Shown: positions 12,667 to 25,651, counted from the stretch's first letter. The stretch: 64,000 nt of DNA from Daucus carota subsp. sativus (GCF_001625215.2 NC_030387.2:6042501-6106500), one strand, 5' to 3'. Translations and numbers: made by a program. The notes: generated from the sequence alone by a model not told the origin.

Positions 12667-15116
12667 GTCTTAATTTTTGGGTAATGTTTGGATTTTTGAT
12701 TGAGTGGTTGGTTTCATGACACTATGTTTTCTTCTAGTTTTGTGTCATCTGTCTTGATCGACTCCTTTTTTTAATGGTTTCTGTTGCTTTTGGGTTGGAT
12801 GGGTTAATCAACAATTGGCACAACTGGAGATTCCAATAATAATAATACACTTGTAGTCTTCTGTGCTTCTTTGTTTATCTTTGAAATACTATATAGTTTC
12901 GTGCAATAACGATCATAAATAATTATTTGTGTATTGATGTATTGATAGATTAGATAACTATTAGATAAAATAGTTTCAGATTCCACCTTAGTTTCAGATA
13001 TCTGTCACTTTTGAAGTCAGAGTATAAAGGCACACGCAATCCATATTATTTATAGAGACCAGACTCTCCGAGACCATTCTGCAACATGCACACAGGAAAA
13101 TGCAGGTAAAATTTAGTTTTATTAGGTTCTTTTGTTTTGAACAGTAACAGAGATTATACATGAATAAAGGCTAGGTAAAAATGCAGGTGGAAGGAAATCC
13201 AAAACAAGTTCGGCCGCTCGCAAAATACATGTCCTTTTGACTTTTCACTAGTCAAATTGACTATATTATGACTGAAATTTATATGTATTATATAATTGAA
13301 AAAAAAATTATACCATTGGAAAGTACATCTACTTTATTTTCAAATGTAACTTTCTATTTTCTAAAATAATAAATAAATAAATAAATAAATATAGTCAACG
13401 ACTGGTCAATTTGACTTATAGAAAATTGAAAGGAACATGTAATTTGGGACAGAGGGAGCGACAAATACTAATTTCAATTTCAAATAAATGGAAATCCATT
13501 TATTTGATGGAACATTCAAGTCATCTATCCATCATACCCATGTATCTGTGTCAATCTGTAGCTTTAACCCAGTTGATTATGTTCTTGTATTAGCACTAGA
13601 CTCACTTGTTAAGTAGTACAACCCCTGATCCGCAGGGAATATTTCTCAACAACACACTTGCAAAGTGGCAGTCAAATATTTTAAAACAATAGAACATGTA
13701 CATTTATCAAAAATTAACACTATGAACTTCACTCAGGCTACAAACTTCTGTTTGAACAAAGAAGGAGAATTAAACATCTGGTACATGCCAAGCAGTGCAA
13801 TTTGAAGAAATACATGAAATCTGAAGCTGCTAGGTTTTACGGGTATTAGCTCAAACTACTAAACCACAAGTGTCTATTATGCAACTAACCAGACACTCAC
13901 AGATGTAGATATTATTACCCAAGCAAGGCAAAGCGGTTTACTATGAGAAAATAATCTGACTGATACTCCACATAATTTAAATTATGGTTATGATAAAATG
14001 AGTGATGGAGATCAGTTTTCTTTGTCATTTTAATTGCGGTTTCTGTTTGAAACTAGCCTATAAGCAAAAGCAGTAATCACCGATGCCATTATGCCAGAAC
14101 CATTCTGCAGAAGTAACACTTCAATTTCCGGTCAACAATTAAAGATTTGGCAGCTTGTCCAAGTTCAAACCTACATAATATTGTATTCTTATGTCATAAA
14201 GTTAGTTGGCGAGATCAGTCACACTCTGTATTTGTCGAAAACACAATGCTTGATTTTCACTCAGTTTGGTTCTTAATAAAGTGCAAAAAAATTCTCACAA
14301 TTTCTCTTGTAAAAATTAAAGTTTTCATCATCAAGATTCCAACTTCTATACATGCCAACAAAAAGCACTTTACTCTATTTTATGGCCTTACTTGCCTTCG
14401 ACATCATATTTTTACTTCATATGTAAGGGAAATAGTGTGTCCTTTCTTATGAATAATTGTTGACCAATTAACAGGCTCCTTTCTCTTTAAAATTCAAAAA
14501 ATCAGAATAAAGAGGATGCTACAGTCACAAGCAACATGAGCTCCAACAATTTCATACAAGTCTCAGAACTCTATAAAAGGAATGCCTCCTATAAGTTTAT
14601 TACTAATCCTAGAAAACAAAAACCGATAGCACTTCTTTCTGGTTTCACTTAAGGCTAATATAAAAACTACTAACCGAAGGAGATCTTTGTCATTTCCAAC
14701 ATGGTACTGAGGCATGACGTAATCCATCTTTATGATCAAACTCTCCAGGATCATTCTTCTTCATCCCATGCACACTGATGAACTGAAGGAAATATAGTGG
14801 ATTCCTGACAATATTCGGATGAAAGAGGGTAAATATTATTATTAGTAAGTTTTAGTGATTTGAACAGTAGCTGAAAAGTTTGGGGAAAAAAGTAGCTTGG
14901 TAACAATGAAAAAGACGGGGAGAAGTATATTTTACCTCTTGAATATAGGGCAGACTGCTGTATAATCCGGACTGGCATTTTTATCAGTTGTACAGAAATA
15001 GAGGTTAGATAAATTGCATGGAAGGGAATCAAACTACCAGTCATGCATGACAAGTACGGCTGCTTCAATGTAGCAAAAACACTGATCTCAATTCTTCTTC
15101 TCATACTCGAATATGC
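12667..15116. other. Intergenic region holding a MITE and the WRKY 3' UTR
   Basis: No gene was recognised. It contains a Stowaway-like element (about 13212-13458) and an (AATA)n run. The last few hundred bases before 15117 are likely 3' UTR of the WRKY gene. Several 60-115 codon open frames here lack codon bias and domain similarity and were not called. Confidence 0.45.
13212..13458. mobile_element. Degenerate Stowaway-like MITE
   Basis: The right end has the GGGACAGAGGGAG motif of Stowaway/mariner termini. The left end is degenerate, but the two arms still pair: ACATGTCCTTTTGACTTTT near 13229, and its mirror with GGAACATGT near 13432. Its inner arm word ACTAGTCAAATTGA is shared with the element at 46813, so both belong to one family. 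An (AATA)n run (about 13366-13391) lies inside. Confidence 0.65.
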
Positions 15117-18100
15117 TCAGGATGGAAATTTTCCATTTATTTGATGGAACATTGAAGAGGATGCTGAATTTGCCTGATCTGAAATAGGCAGGCTGCTTCC
15201 ATATAGATTATCATCCTTCTCCACTTTAGGCTCGACGAATTTCAAATCATTCTGGTGTAGTTGCCCGTCTAGGAAAGGATGAACTGAATCCATTGATTTT
15301 CCATTGCAACTTAAATCTACACCACTTTGATTGATATTTCCTGACCCAGGGATAGTCATTGGTAAAGAAAAGGAATACCCAGGCAATACTGAGGAGACGG
15401 AACATGCTGCAGGGGGGTCAGTGTGATCAGGGTTCATAAGATATGAACCAAAAGACATTGAGTTTGGCAGGGGTGGTAATTTAACTTGGTAAAGAGAAGG
15501 AGCTCCAAATTTCATATCTGTGCCTAAATTTCCAACAACATAGGGTCTCATAAAATTATTACGTGCTGCAGGATTTCTTTCAAAATGAAGTGCAATATCA
15601 GGAACTGGTGGTTCAGGCTTTGGGGCATTAGTGGTTCTAGATAGAGATACTGTAGGCTGAGAATTAGAAACATGATCTAGAGGTAAACTTGCAGCGACTG
15701 AATTTGCCTGACTACTGTTTCTGGCAGCAGGAACTTCATGGGTGTGTTTCCCCTCATACGTTGTAATCACAGATTTTAGATTGTGAGATGCTCTTTCCAC
15801 GTGCTTCCTCACCGGGCATCCTGCACTAGTGCATTTGTAATAGCTCCTGCAAAGGAGGGAACAAATTTCAGGTATGCAGTCCATATCAGCGTCCATTTGA
15901 ATTGTCTGTCCTACATAGTTTTCACATTTGAACCCACTACATGAATAATTAATAACCACAGAAAAGCACCAACTCTGCATGATAAGAAACTTAATCAACA
16001 TACCTAGGATTTGGATTTCCTTTGACTACTTTCTGTCCATACTTCCGCCATCTGTATCCATCATCAAGTACGTCTATTTCACTTTCAATCTGGACCACAA
16101 TTCTTGGTTCACGTGTTGTCCTCGATGACAAATTTGTTTCAATTATGCAGCTGTCTTTCCTTCTGAAATGAGCAGCTAAATTATTGTTTTGCTATGGTGG
16201 GTGCCTATATTCATAAACTCCCATCCACATTTCCCTCGAGGGTGGTCCAGCTTTAAATTAGTAGCCAATACATTTATCAAACTCTCTTTTCATCCTCATT
16301 ATATAATGTCAATTATATTCTACTCCCTAAATTTTTAACTCATCCATTTTCCATTTGACAATAAAAATAAGATGTATAATTTTGTTTTCTTTCCAAGTAG
16401 GAGAAAAAAAATTAACTAGTAATATTTATCTTTTTGCAGAGGGAGTTATATGAGGGGACATGGAGGAAGTACCTCCTCTTTGACTCAGATTCCCCGTCCT
16501 CAGCATCCTCTTCAAGTGATACGCTTCCCTGTGTGGCACCATCTTCATCATCACCATCATGACTAGCAAATGTGGATGAAAGCTCAGGAGTTCCAGAAGA
16601 TTCAAATGCTCCCATTGATTTTCCTCGAGTATTTGATAAAATATCAGATATTTCTGTCAGGACAGATGTTGAAGATGTCCTTTCAAGACCATCTGTACCA
16701 ACTTTCGTATCTTTGAACCCAAGCTGAAAATTTCTCCAAACTGCCCCTCCTTCAACATTGATGCCGCTTGCAGTGCTTTCAATCCCTGAGGTCTCACTGG
16801 GTGAAAATTGGCATCCAAGTATTGCTCGACGACTAGGCTGGGGTTTGGGATGATTATGAGCGCCTTTATAGATTATTTCTGTTATCTGCCCATCAAGTGA
16901 CCGCTCTACCTTTTTCTTCACCTGACAATTTTGTTGTGTACATTTGTAATAACTTCGAGGATACTCACTACCTTTTACTTGTTTCTGGCCGTACTTTCTC
17001 CAATTATATCCATCTTCTGAAGTCCTCAGCGTTTCCAAGGGAGGATACGCCTCTTTCTGTTGTCCTTCAAGTAGACGAGAAACCTCTGTGTCAACTCCAT
17101 TGGAAGTTTCTGAAAATAGAGACATCTGATCACTTTCTGTATTTGTATGGCGTGATCGCTTTAATGCAGTACTTCTGACATTAAAGATGGTATCCTCTGA
17201 TAAATTGACTGCATAAGCAGTTGAGCCTGTAGCACAGTTATCTGTCGCAGTTTCTCTTAGATACTTTGCTGGGCACTTAAAATCTATAGGTGGCTGCATG
17301 GGAGATGACATCTATTAATTACTTTTGGAAATCCTAGGAAATGTTAAAAATGGTTTGGAAACATGTAGTCAAATATAATGTTTAGTATATACATATCAAC
17401 ACATTCATAGATCACAAGTAAGAAAATAGAAGAGAAGCTACCATGCAAATTGCAACCTTTATATCTGTATAAGTTGAAACCAAGATAATACATTTACAAC
17501 CATTACTTGGTAAATAAGCTGAGACGAAACAATTATAAATACATAAAATTTACCTTATCTGCTAGCTCTGAAACGCATGGCAACCCTGCAAGCTTGTAAC
17601 TTAAAGAAGAACTAACATCACAATCCCCGTCTGTGTCTGCAGCACCAGCGGCTGACTGCATCATACTTTCATGATTGAATGAGGGTGACTGGTAAGTTCC
17701 AGTAGTTGGAGATGAATGTGCAGCCTATGCAAATGTATAACAATTAGGATAAGATATGACAATTTTCTACTTTTTTTAAAAGAAAAACAGGAAATTACTG
17801 GGGATTCATTGCAGCAAAGTGGAGGATGCAAACGTCTAAGAAATAATTATAACAAGGCAGAAACAATAATTGACCAACTCGACGGTATTAGCTTGCTAGT
17901 TATGAATAAAAAGCTACGTAGTTATCATTCCAACACATAAGGACTTAACAATGAGAGACGGGTTGATATATTGTAGTGATTTAGTTCGTAGTACATAAAA
18001 CCCCAATATGAACTAAACACTGTGATACATCAGCATTAGGGAATGTCATCAAGTGAATTCTTCTTTTATCCAATTTTCCACAGCCTCATTCAGGCCATTT

Positions 18101-19598
18101 GCCATATATATTCCTCAGTCACTCTATCTATTTACTGATATTCTGGGACCCCAAACCAAGTGACAAGTAGGATTATACATGGTACACTATAAACCTATGT
18201 CGATTCTAGTAAAATCTCATCATAAAAGGAGAGGCTTAAGCAAAGAATTATACTAGTGCATGCCTAAGGGGAGTTCTGTTAAAAAGATAGTGTCAGTAGT
18301 ATACCAGGCTACTATCATTTTCATTTCGCGTCTAAACTGAAAACAACACAACTGTCAGGGAAAAACTTCATTCCCTTATCGCCCTCTTTCAAAGCTCAAA
18401 AGCAGGTATACATAATCCTTATTGATAAAATGCTTTAATTTGATACTAGTTGTAGTTACTAGTTATATTCTTTAATTTGATACTTATTGAGTAAATTACA
18501 TTGAGCATTTACCGCATAAATTAAAAGATTTCCTTTTATATCCTAAGAATTTGTCTGCAACACAGTATCACTTTGGTGGTACTGCAACTTAAAGTTGTTA
18601 TTATAGGTAATCTTTTAATTATATACCCTTCTTTTACTATAGGAGGTAGAAATCAATGGTTCACTCTTTGATGAAACATCATTTTAGAACCTAACATCCC
18701 TATATTTATAAAGTTGATCTCAACTGATCTCCAGACTCCACTCTCTTCACTAAGTTTTCTCTTAAGTTGAAAACTTAAGTAATAAAAAACCACAATTGAA
18801 TCCTTTAGGCCAATGGACATATTCTCTGCTCTAATATTTCCGATCCTCAGTGTTCACTGAATATCAATCTACGAACAACAATGAAACTTGAGTTCGGCCC
18901 TATGTACACCAACCTCGTGGTTACAGCGTGATTAAAATTCCATATCCTCAAAGTACTAAAATTTTCAGTAAATGTGCAAATTGTAAGGAATATATTTTTG
19001 GATTCTGCTTAACTGGTTATACTATGTTTAAATAACGATACATTTAAATGAGTAAAAACAAGACAACATATAGTTAGTTCCTGACCATTTTGATCCATGG
19101 ACTCTATGATCATAGGATAAACATGCACTTACAAAATTGACTTCATTTGGTGAAGGCGGAAATTTAAATACTCACGCACACGTACCTCCATTGACACTAC
19201 AAAATTGATTGATATTATAGCAAGACAAAGAAACAAAGTGCCTCACTAAAGCACATTACCTGAGAATTGAGAAGCATGACAGGAGAATCAAGCAATGCAG
19301 TAGGACTTATACCAGCCGGTATAGTAAGATAAGGAGACCGACCACTCGGAGAAGAGACAGGACTTCCTACACCCCTAAACCGAACCACATCAATCTTGGG
19401 AGCATCAAACCCTGCCCTCCTCTCCGCAATACTCCCCATAATCGGCTTGGCCTCGTCCTCCTCATTCACTTCCTCCACCTTGACACCACTCTCATTCTTC
19501 ACAACCACTATTTCATCGCTCATGCCCTCACACATTCCACTAAACTCATCAAACTTCCAACATTCATCAAATTTGTCACCATGCATGTCGATCTCCAT
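15117..19598 (-). CDS. WRKY2: Group I WRKY transcription factor, WRKY2-like
   Basis: Five exons (19598-19260, 17724-17554, 17311-16473, 16162-16004, 15846-15117) join to 745 residues. Two WRKYGQK cores are present, near residues 275 and 490. Each is followed by a C2H2 zinc finger (CTQQNC..HNH and CTSAGC..HTH), which defines group I. The intron in the second domain splits the Arg of NPNPRS, the conserved position. Residues 70-110 hold a cluster of Ser-Pro sites ([22 protein letters not shown]), the typical MAP kinase target and docking region of this clade. Conserved blocks between the domains ([29 protein letters not shown]) match WRKY2 proteins. It should bind W-boxes (TTGAC) in the nucleus; relatives act in ABA, pollen and stress responses. 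The N-terminus is divergent from Arabidopsis WRKY2, so the number is by similarity only. Confidence 0.93.
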
Positions 19599-19900
19599 CG
19601 TAAAAATGAGCTCAAAACATGGTCAGTGATCAAGAACAGGATTGATACTGTGTTTGTGACAAAGAATCACACAAAGACACAGTATCAATCAAAAGAACAA
19701 GTGATGAGCTACAGGGGATTGGAAACAGAGGTGAAAAACAGAGGAAACAGAGGAGTGTAAAAGCAGAGCATTTTTAAAAGCTGATTAGATGTAAAGGAAA
19801 GAAGATCCTCTCATGAGAGAGAGGAGAGATGGAGTGGATAGAAGAGAGAGAGAGAGAGAGAGATTAAGGGTTAAGTGTGGAGAGAAAGGATGAGTGGGAG
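19599..19900 (-). promoter_or_regulatory. 5' UTR/proximal promoter of the WRKY gene with (GA)n tract
   Basis: Upstream of the WRKY ATG the sequence holds a GA run at about 19841-19862, which reads as CT on the coding strand. Such pyrimidine tracts are common in plant 5' UTRs and core promoters. The exact start of transcription is not visible. Confidence 0.45.
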
Positions 19901-20725
19901 AGGTTTATTTAGAAAGAATCTGGTGAGTTCAGTTAGCGTGGAATTTGCAACGTAATGGCTTCCCGAGAAGTATTAAGCGGATGTTTAGTTGCATGGATCT
20001 TCATCAGTTTTAGGCCACTTTTAGGCACTGTTTGTTTTCGCTTGTTATAACCAACATTGCAAAAATCGAGAATCAGAAATCGAAAATAATCTGTTTATCG
20101 ATTTAGGATTTATCATAAAATTTCCAACAAATTGAGAATTTTTAGTCAAATCAGAATATTAGAATTTCCGATAAATTGAGAATCTTTGGTTAAATCAGAG
20201 TGTAAACGGTAAATTAGAAAAAAAAAGAATTTTAGAATACTAATTATAACTAACTAGTAATTTAAAAGAATTTGAACTGATTTTTATTGGAATCTCTGGA
20301 TTCTTACTTTCTCCTTGTCATCTCTAATCCAAGCTTAGAAACCATTTATCACTAAATATTTAATAACATAATACCGAAAAATCAATTTAAATGCATAGAT
20401 ATATTCATGATTTGATGTTCACATCAATTTAAATGGCAGTAAGATGTGTTGATGATTCAGTCCAGTATTGGATTGACCTAGGCATTCTTCGCCAGAACTC
20501 CGCGAAACATTACAGGCCTTGAGTTAACAGAAGGCGTCGGAGTTAGAAGTGCTCTTAATAAGGGAAAGAAGGACATCTGCAATATAGCATAGAGGATGAT
20601 TGTCTTGCAATGGATATATACACACAAAAATAAACTTTGCAGCCTCATTATAACGAAGTTCTGCAGTTCGCTTTTGCAATAAGGTGACTTTCCACCAGAC
20701 AAGCATTAAGTTTTGGCCCCGCTAC
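19901..20725. other. Intergenic region beside the SERRATE fragment
   Basis: No gene. A ~39 bp tandem duplication around 20126-20210 repeats AAATTGAGAAT and AAATCAGA words. The part from about 20480 to 20725 lies directly after the stop of the SERRATE-like fragment and could be remnant 3' UTR. Confidence 0.4.
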
Positions 20726-21275
20726 CTACAAACTCCTGTAATCTTTCACAGTGGCTTCATAATCTGGTGTATCGAGATCTTGGTAACTGCAATATTGGGG
20801 ACCAGACAGCAAATTTATACCTAGCTGGCTTCAAATAGGGAAGGATCTCCCTGCCTCGATACATTGTGTACTGCCGCTTCAGGAGAGTAGCAGGAACAAA
20901 AGGTCTGACTGCGCTGAACACACAACCAAACATATTAAGTCTCCCTTCAAAACAATCAATATTAACAGACACTTGGCTAGACTGCCCTACATTAAACAAA
21001 GTACTGGAACCAGCTGAACTTATCACGCACCTGGAACTGGCATCAAAACTGCAGGTGGGGGTATATCTGAATAAAAAGGGCCAAATTCATCCCTGTTCGA
21101 AGTATCAAACATTGCCTAACCAGGATTCTTACAGCTTGAACCCTGTTGTTGAATGAAAGTCAACTGCCTGATGGTTTCCAGCCCTATCACATCTCCCACC
21201 GTCATTGGAACGGTTATAGCGTTCTCTATAGCCTTGCCATCTTTCATTTGGTTATCTAGACCAAGCCTATGTGAT
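20726..21275 (-). pseudogene. SE: SERRATE (ARS2-like) 3'-end gene fragment
   Basis: Read on the minus strand, pieces of the SERRATE C-terminal region appear in order but in changing frames. First comes an Arg/Asp/Gly-rich part (GYRERYNRSNDGG, then AGNHQAVDFHS), then DIPPPAVLMPVPGA, then RPFVPA, then PEAAVHN and GDPSLFEAS, and finally YEATVKDYRSL with stop at 20726-20728. SERRATE is the zinc-finger partner of DCL1/HYL1 in microRNA processing, and its C-terminus ends in a conserved DYRSL. A 113 bp intron with GT-AG ends (21026-20914) still lies between the PVPGA and RPFVPA blocks. The copy therefore arose from genomic DNA, not from mRNA. Frameshifts after RPFVPA and in-frame stops before MFDTS make it dead. 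Identification is from memory of the family and needs an alignment. Confidence 0.65.
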
Positions 21276-21331
21276 CAGGACTTCTACAAAAAAAAAAAAA
21301 AAAAAAGAGAAGAGAAGAGATGACAGATATT

Positions 21332-21443
21332 TAAAATTAAATGACTTCAGAATGGAAATACAGAAATACTGATCCATATCCAAGCTCTGGTCTAAAATTA
21401 AATGACTTCAGAATGGAAATACAGAAAATCCATATCCAAGCTC
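21332..21443. repeat. 61-bp direct duplication
   Basis: The word TAAAATTAAATGACTTCAGA starts at 21332 and again at 21393. Both copies continue through GAATGGAAATACAGAAA to a shared CCATATCCAAGCTC. The second copy lacks about seven bases before CCATATCC. Confidence 0.85.
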
Positions 21444-21754
21444 ATGCACTAATATTATCATGACCTTAAGAAAAGTAGTATCTTAATACATTATGTATAA
21501 CTAATACTACTGGTGTAACCCAAATTTTTCATGGATGCCACACAACCTGATTATTTCTTAGAGACAGGCCAATGAATTGCATTTTTTTAGGGGGTCCTAG
21601 TATTTACATCCATTTCACTTTTTACCCAAGGACTTGCAGTTCAGTGGTAGACTGGTAGGCAAAACTTCTGTAGTTGAGATATTATTTGCAAGTCTATTGT
21701 GTTCTCCTACAGCAGTACTCACTCTATATAAATGCTGTGATGTGCCTATTGGTT

Positions 21755-21836
21755 AATCATACGAAGTGACATCACTCCGACTCATGATAAGTGTCAATCA
21801 TACGAAGTGAAATCACTCCGACTCATGATAAGTGTC
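21755..21836. repeat. 41-bp tandem duplication
   Basis: Two adjacent 41-base copies (21755-21795, 21796-21836) beginning AATCATACGAAGTGA differ by one base. The near identity suggests a young duplication. Confidence 0.9.
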
Positions 21837-24057
21837 ACTTTCCGAGTCAATTTCAATCATTTTGAACCGGTTAAAGATAATATAACTGGCTGAAAATCTA
21901 AAGATATTAACTAGAACTAAAAGTAAGCACTTCATCAGAATATTTTCATGCAAATATGGTGGAGAAAGAAAGATAAAATAGATGGATGCCATCAATAACT
22001 TTATTGCAGATGATAAACACAATAGTAATATACCAAATTTTGTACAATCAAATTCAGATAAAAATGGATGAAATTCCTTTAATGAACTAAAGAAAATTTA
22101 GAATTACATTGGAAGAAAAAAATATGCAAACACTGGACATGGAATTTTAAGCAAAATGATTACATTTCTAAACCATAGAAGATTATAAACACACTACACT
22201 GAGTATATCTAAACATGTGCAGGCAGACACTAAACCTCCAAGCACAAAAACAAGTCTGGATTATAATACAAAATTCATGTCATACTGATAAAAATTGCTG
22301 CATATTAGACTTCCAACCAGGTAAAGTTATCGCTGCATAGTTTCAGACCACATGATAAAAAGTTGTTTCATATCTAGAAAGATGTACATATACACATAAA
22401 CAATAACACAAGAAATACATCAGAGAGATCAACAATAATTTTTAGAAAGATCAACTTAACTCACATAGAATTGAAAATATAAATCCTACTGCACCTTAAA
22501 AGTTATATTTAAAAATCTTACTGCACCTTAAAATCATTTTGCGCTTTGGGCTTTAGCATTAAGCGCTCATGAAGTGGGGCTTTTGTATTTGCTCTGTGCT
22601 TCGGAAAAGTGAAGCTCAATACATGCGCTTCCTTATGTGCTGCGCTTAAGCGGCACTTTTGACAACCACGGATAGGGATATAAAGGTCAACAGCAGCTGC
22701 AGCCATGACTTCTCAAGGGACCTGAGCCTTCAACTTCTCTCGCCAGATCAATCTGGTTTCTTTTCCTACTCAACCCCATTACTGATTACATCCGAACTTT
22801 TGTCTTTAAATCTAATATGACAGAGACCTCTAGCTTCAGTAGTTACAATTATTTCATAATAATCCAATCATGAACTGGCCAGAGAAATAGGTAATAAGTG
22901 TATCAGTAAGTAGTAACTCAGACCTCAGTCCCCTCACAATGTCAATCAGGTAGGATCCTTTATGAACATATTTTTAACCGTAAAAAGAACAAAATAATAA
23001 CACCACAGCTACATGTCAACAAAGAACATTCTATATACTACAATACATAGTCGAATCAGCATTTGTTACTTGTAAAAAGTACAAGTATTCATGTTGTTTA
23101 TAAATCAACCGCAAAAGATTGTCCTCCCTAGTCACTAGTAAATAGTTCACATAGGTAAAAAAGTTTGATTTGATTGCCAAATTCAGAAATTACATTTTAA
23201 ATTAAAATATATGCAAGTCAAAATAGAAAATCTGCATAGTAGGTCTAATAAAAAGCTTTAAGAAAAATTATAATGTAGACAAGAGATATTTATCATTGGA
23301 TGAGACTTTTACCCGACATCAAGCAACGCATGGCAGATAGCAATAGCAATTAAAGTGTTATAATTAATGGAAGCCATCCCCTTGCCGTTGTATCTGAATT
23401 CTCTCAGTAAATACTTGTGAATGCTCAGGCTTTCTCCACTTTAAATGCGTCAACACAAAAAAACATTCACACATGGTACTATGAATTTTTTGGGCATCCA
23501 AAGCAGAAGCTTTTGCTGCTTCTCAAATCATTTATTCAATCACATTAATTCATAAGCACAACAATCCAACACAACAACATGTATAAATATGATAGGGAAA
23601 GATTGACGGACCTTGTAGAGGTGATTGATAGTGTAGGTCCGTAGGACAGGATGTCAGAGACGCATTGTAAAATTCTACTTTAAAGTTGATTAACTCCACG
23701 TTTGGAACTTGTTGTTCTCATTTAATAGATATAATAATTTACGCAGCGGCACAAAATGACACCCTATCACTCAAGAGTGGAAGTACTAGCAACATATATG
23801 CAAAAAGAAAAAAAAAATGAATTACTATGATATAGTGTCATCAGTGTCAAGATACAGAATATTGGTAATATAAACTTGACATGTGCATTTAAGATAATTG
23901 TTCAAACTATTACATAACAGCTTTGAAAGATGTACGTGGTAGAAATGCTAAAATTTCAATTTCTCAAAACGTGTAAAACAGTAACTTTAGGGGAGAATAA
24001 ACATGAGTTCCCCAATTGAGCTTCAAGTATGCTGTTCGAACATATTTGATATCTCCG

Positions 24058-25651
24058 TTATTCTTGTGGAGGTTTCTTAGCTTTCTCAGCATCAAGCCTC
24101 CTCAGTGTAGTAGAACTTAACTTGTCTCCACCAAATTTATCAGAAATTAGATCTACAACTTCAACCTGTGAAGATCTCATGAGTCTATTACTTGCAACTA
24201 ATTTAATTGTTTGAAAGCAGTGTTTATTCCATAACCTTTTATATATGATAAATTTCTACATTTATATTAGAATTAAGATCCTGTACCTTCAATTCTAAGA
24301 GATTCCTCTCAACTCTCTTTTTATTAACTGATAACCCACCAGGTAATGTCTCTTTGCTGTAGGAAAAACAATTCCAAAACAAGATTTACAACCAGTCAAA
24401 AAATCATTTTCAACTAAGGTGCAGGATTTCAACAATCATAATAACAAATAAAATTCTGAAGGTCTACCATAAAGATTAAAACAACTGTAAGAGCATAGTT
24501 TAACTACATATCTAAGAACCTAAGCACGATTACGTTAAAAACCGAAAATATCAACACATTTCCTATGCAAAAAATGTATTGAAATAAATTGGGTTCTAGA
24601 TCATTTAATGAAGGTGACATCAAATTCAACATAAAAGTGTGATTTTTTGGCAATGAGCGTACCTAACAACAATTGCATCCAAATTCTCGTCAACAATTGA
24701 AGGGCCGTATGGATCTGTTATAGGTTCAACTTGAACTACGAGCTCTGGCTTGACAGACTGTAACTCAAAGAATAACATGAGTGAGTTAGAATTTGACCAC
24801 TGCGAAAAATATGTAACAAGATAATTTCAAAGGACTTCGTACCTTAATGAAATCTTTCACATTTTGCATACGTTTGCCAATAGGCTCAATTAGATTAGAA
24901 TACTGCAAAGAAGGATACAAACATCATCATTGCTAGTTTAAAGTTAACAATACAAAAAGAACCCCACTTCGAAACACCTGCAGTTCCCTCCTGCGGGAAA
25001 TTAATAAGGAATCCGCTCAACCAGATTCAACTTTTATATAGATAAGAAATGGAATATTTTCATTTTTAAAATATGACTATATCATATTAATACATAATAA
25101 TTTTCGAAATTTAACAATGTGAATTCCCTAACATGAATTGGCCACCCCATTACTAAAACCATCAAGAATCAATAAATTGAAAATGTTGTTTCCAGATATA
25201 GGCAACAATAAGGTTTTACCTAATAAGATTGTCCAACCTTTGAAAATTTGTTGAGTATAATAATATTATTAATAAGACAAGAAAAGGAGAGAGAGAGAGA
25301 GAGACGCTTTGGGTATAAAAGAGACCTGTTTATTGGTCAACATAGGGCCATCACAAACTCCAACAACGATGCGATCCCTTGCCAGACGGGCTGCCGACTG
25401 AAAGACCCAAAAGCCATTAATTTAGCAAGAGTAAAAATCGAAAGAGTTGATGTATCATACACATATGTACAAGAACATGTTATATATATGATAATAATGA
25501 CCTTGAGAAAGAGGCGGTGACCGTCGTGTAAGCGATCAAAGGTGCCACCAAGAACAACAGCTCCATATGAATTTGCTGGCGAAACAACACCACTTGATTT
25601 TAAATCGACACAATGTGTTTCTGTGCTTGTATCTTCATCTGTTTTCGCCAT
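24058..25651 (-). CDS. COAD: Phosphopantetheine adenylyltransferase
   Basis: Six exons (25651-25502, 25397-25326, 24902-24843, 24757-24663, 24356-24287, 24165-24058) join to 184 residues. The enzyme transfers AMP from ATP to 4'-phosphopantetheine, giving dephospho-CoA, the fourth step of coenzyme A synthesis. The nucleotidyltransferase core begins [15 protein letters not shown] (about residues 35-49), which includes the HxGH-type ATP motif. [13 protein letters not shown], the family block [11 protein letters not shown], the block [18 protein letters not shown] and the closing SSTTLRR follow. The order and length match the stand-alone plant enzyme (Arabidopsis COAD, 176 aa), not the bifunctional animal CoA synthase. 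The start at 25651 gives a short Thr/Glu-rich leader; an upstream in-frame ATG exists at 25786 but would add an unusual hydrophobic stretch. Confidence 0.95.
25286..25304. repeat. (GA)n microsatellite in COAD intron 2
   Basis: A short GA run in the intron just after exon 2 of the minus-strand COAD gene. Confidence 0.85.

Larger units (their letters stand above)
21276..24057. other. Intergenic region with small tandem duplications
   Basis: No gene was recognised. It includes a poly-A run (about 21286-21306), a 61-bp duplication (21332-21443), a 41-bp tandem duplication (21755-21836) and a GC-richer block at 22530-22680. That block has repeated GCGCTT/AAGCGC words and resembles a dispersed plant repeat. 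The rest is featureless AT-rich sequence. Confidence 0.45.

Noticed and set aside
14751..15104. 117-codon minus-strand frame just downstream of the WRKY stop
   Set aside because: No domain, poor composition, and best explained as 3' UTR of the WRKY gene.
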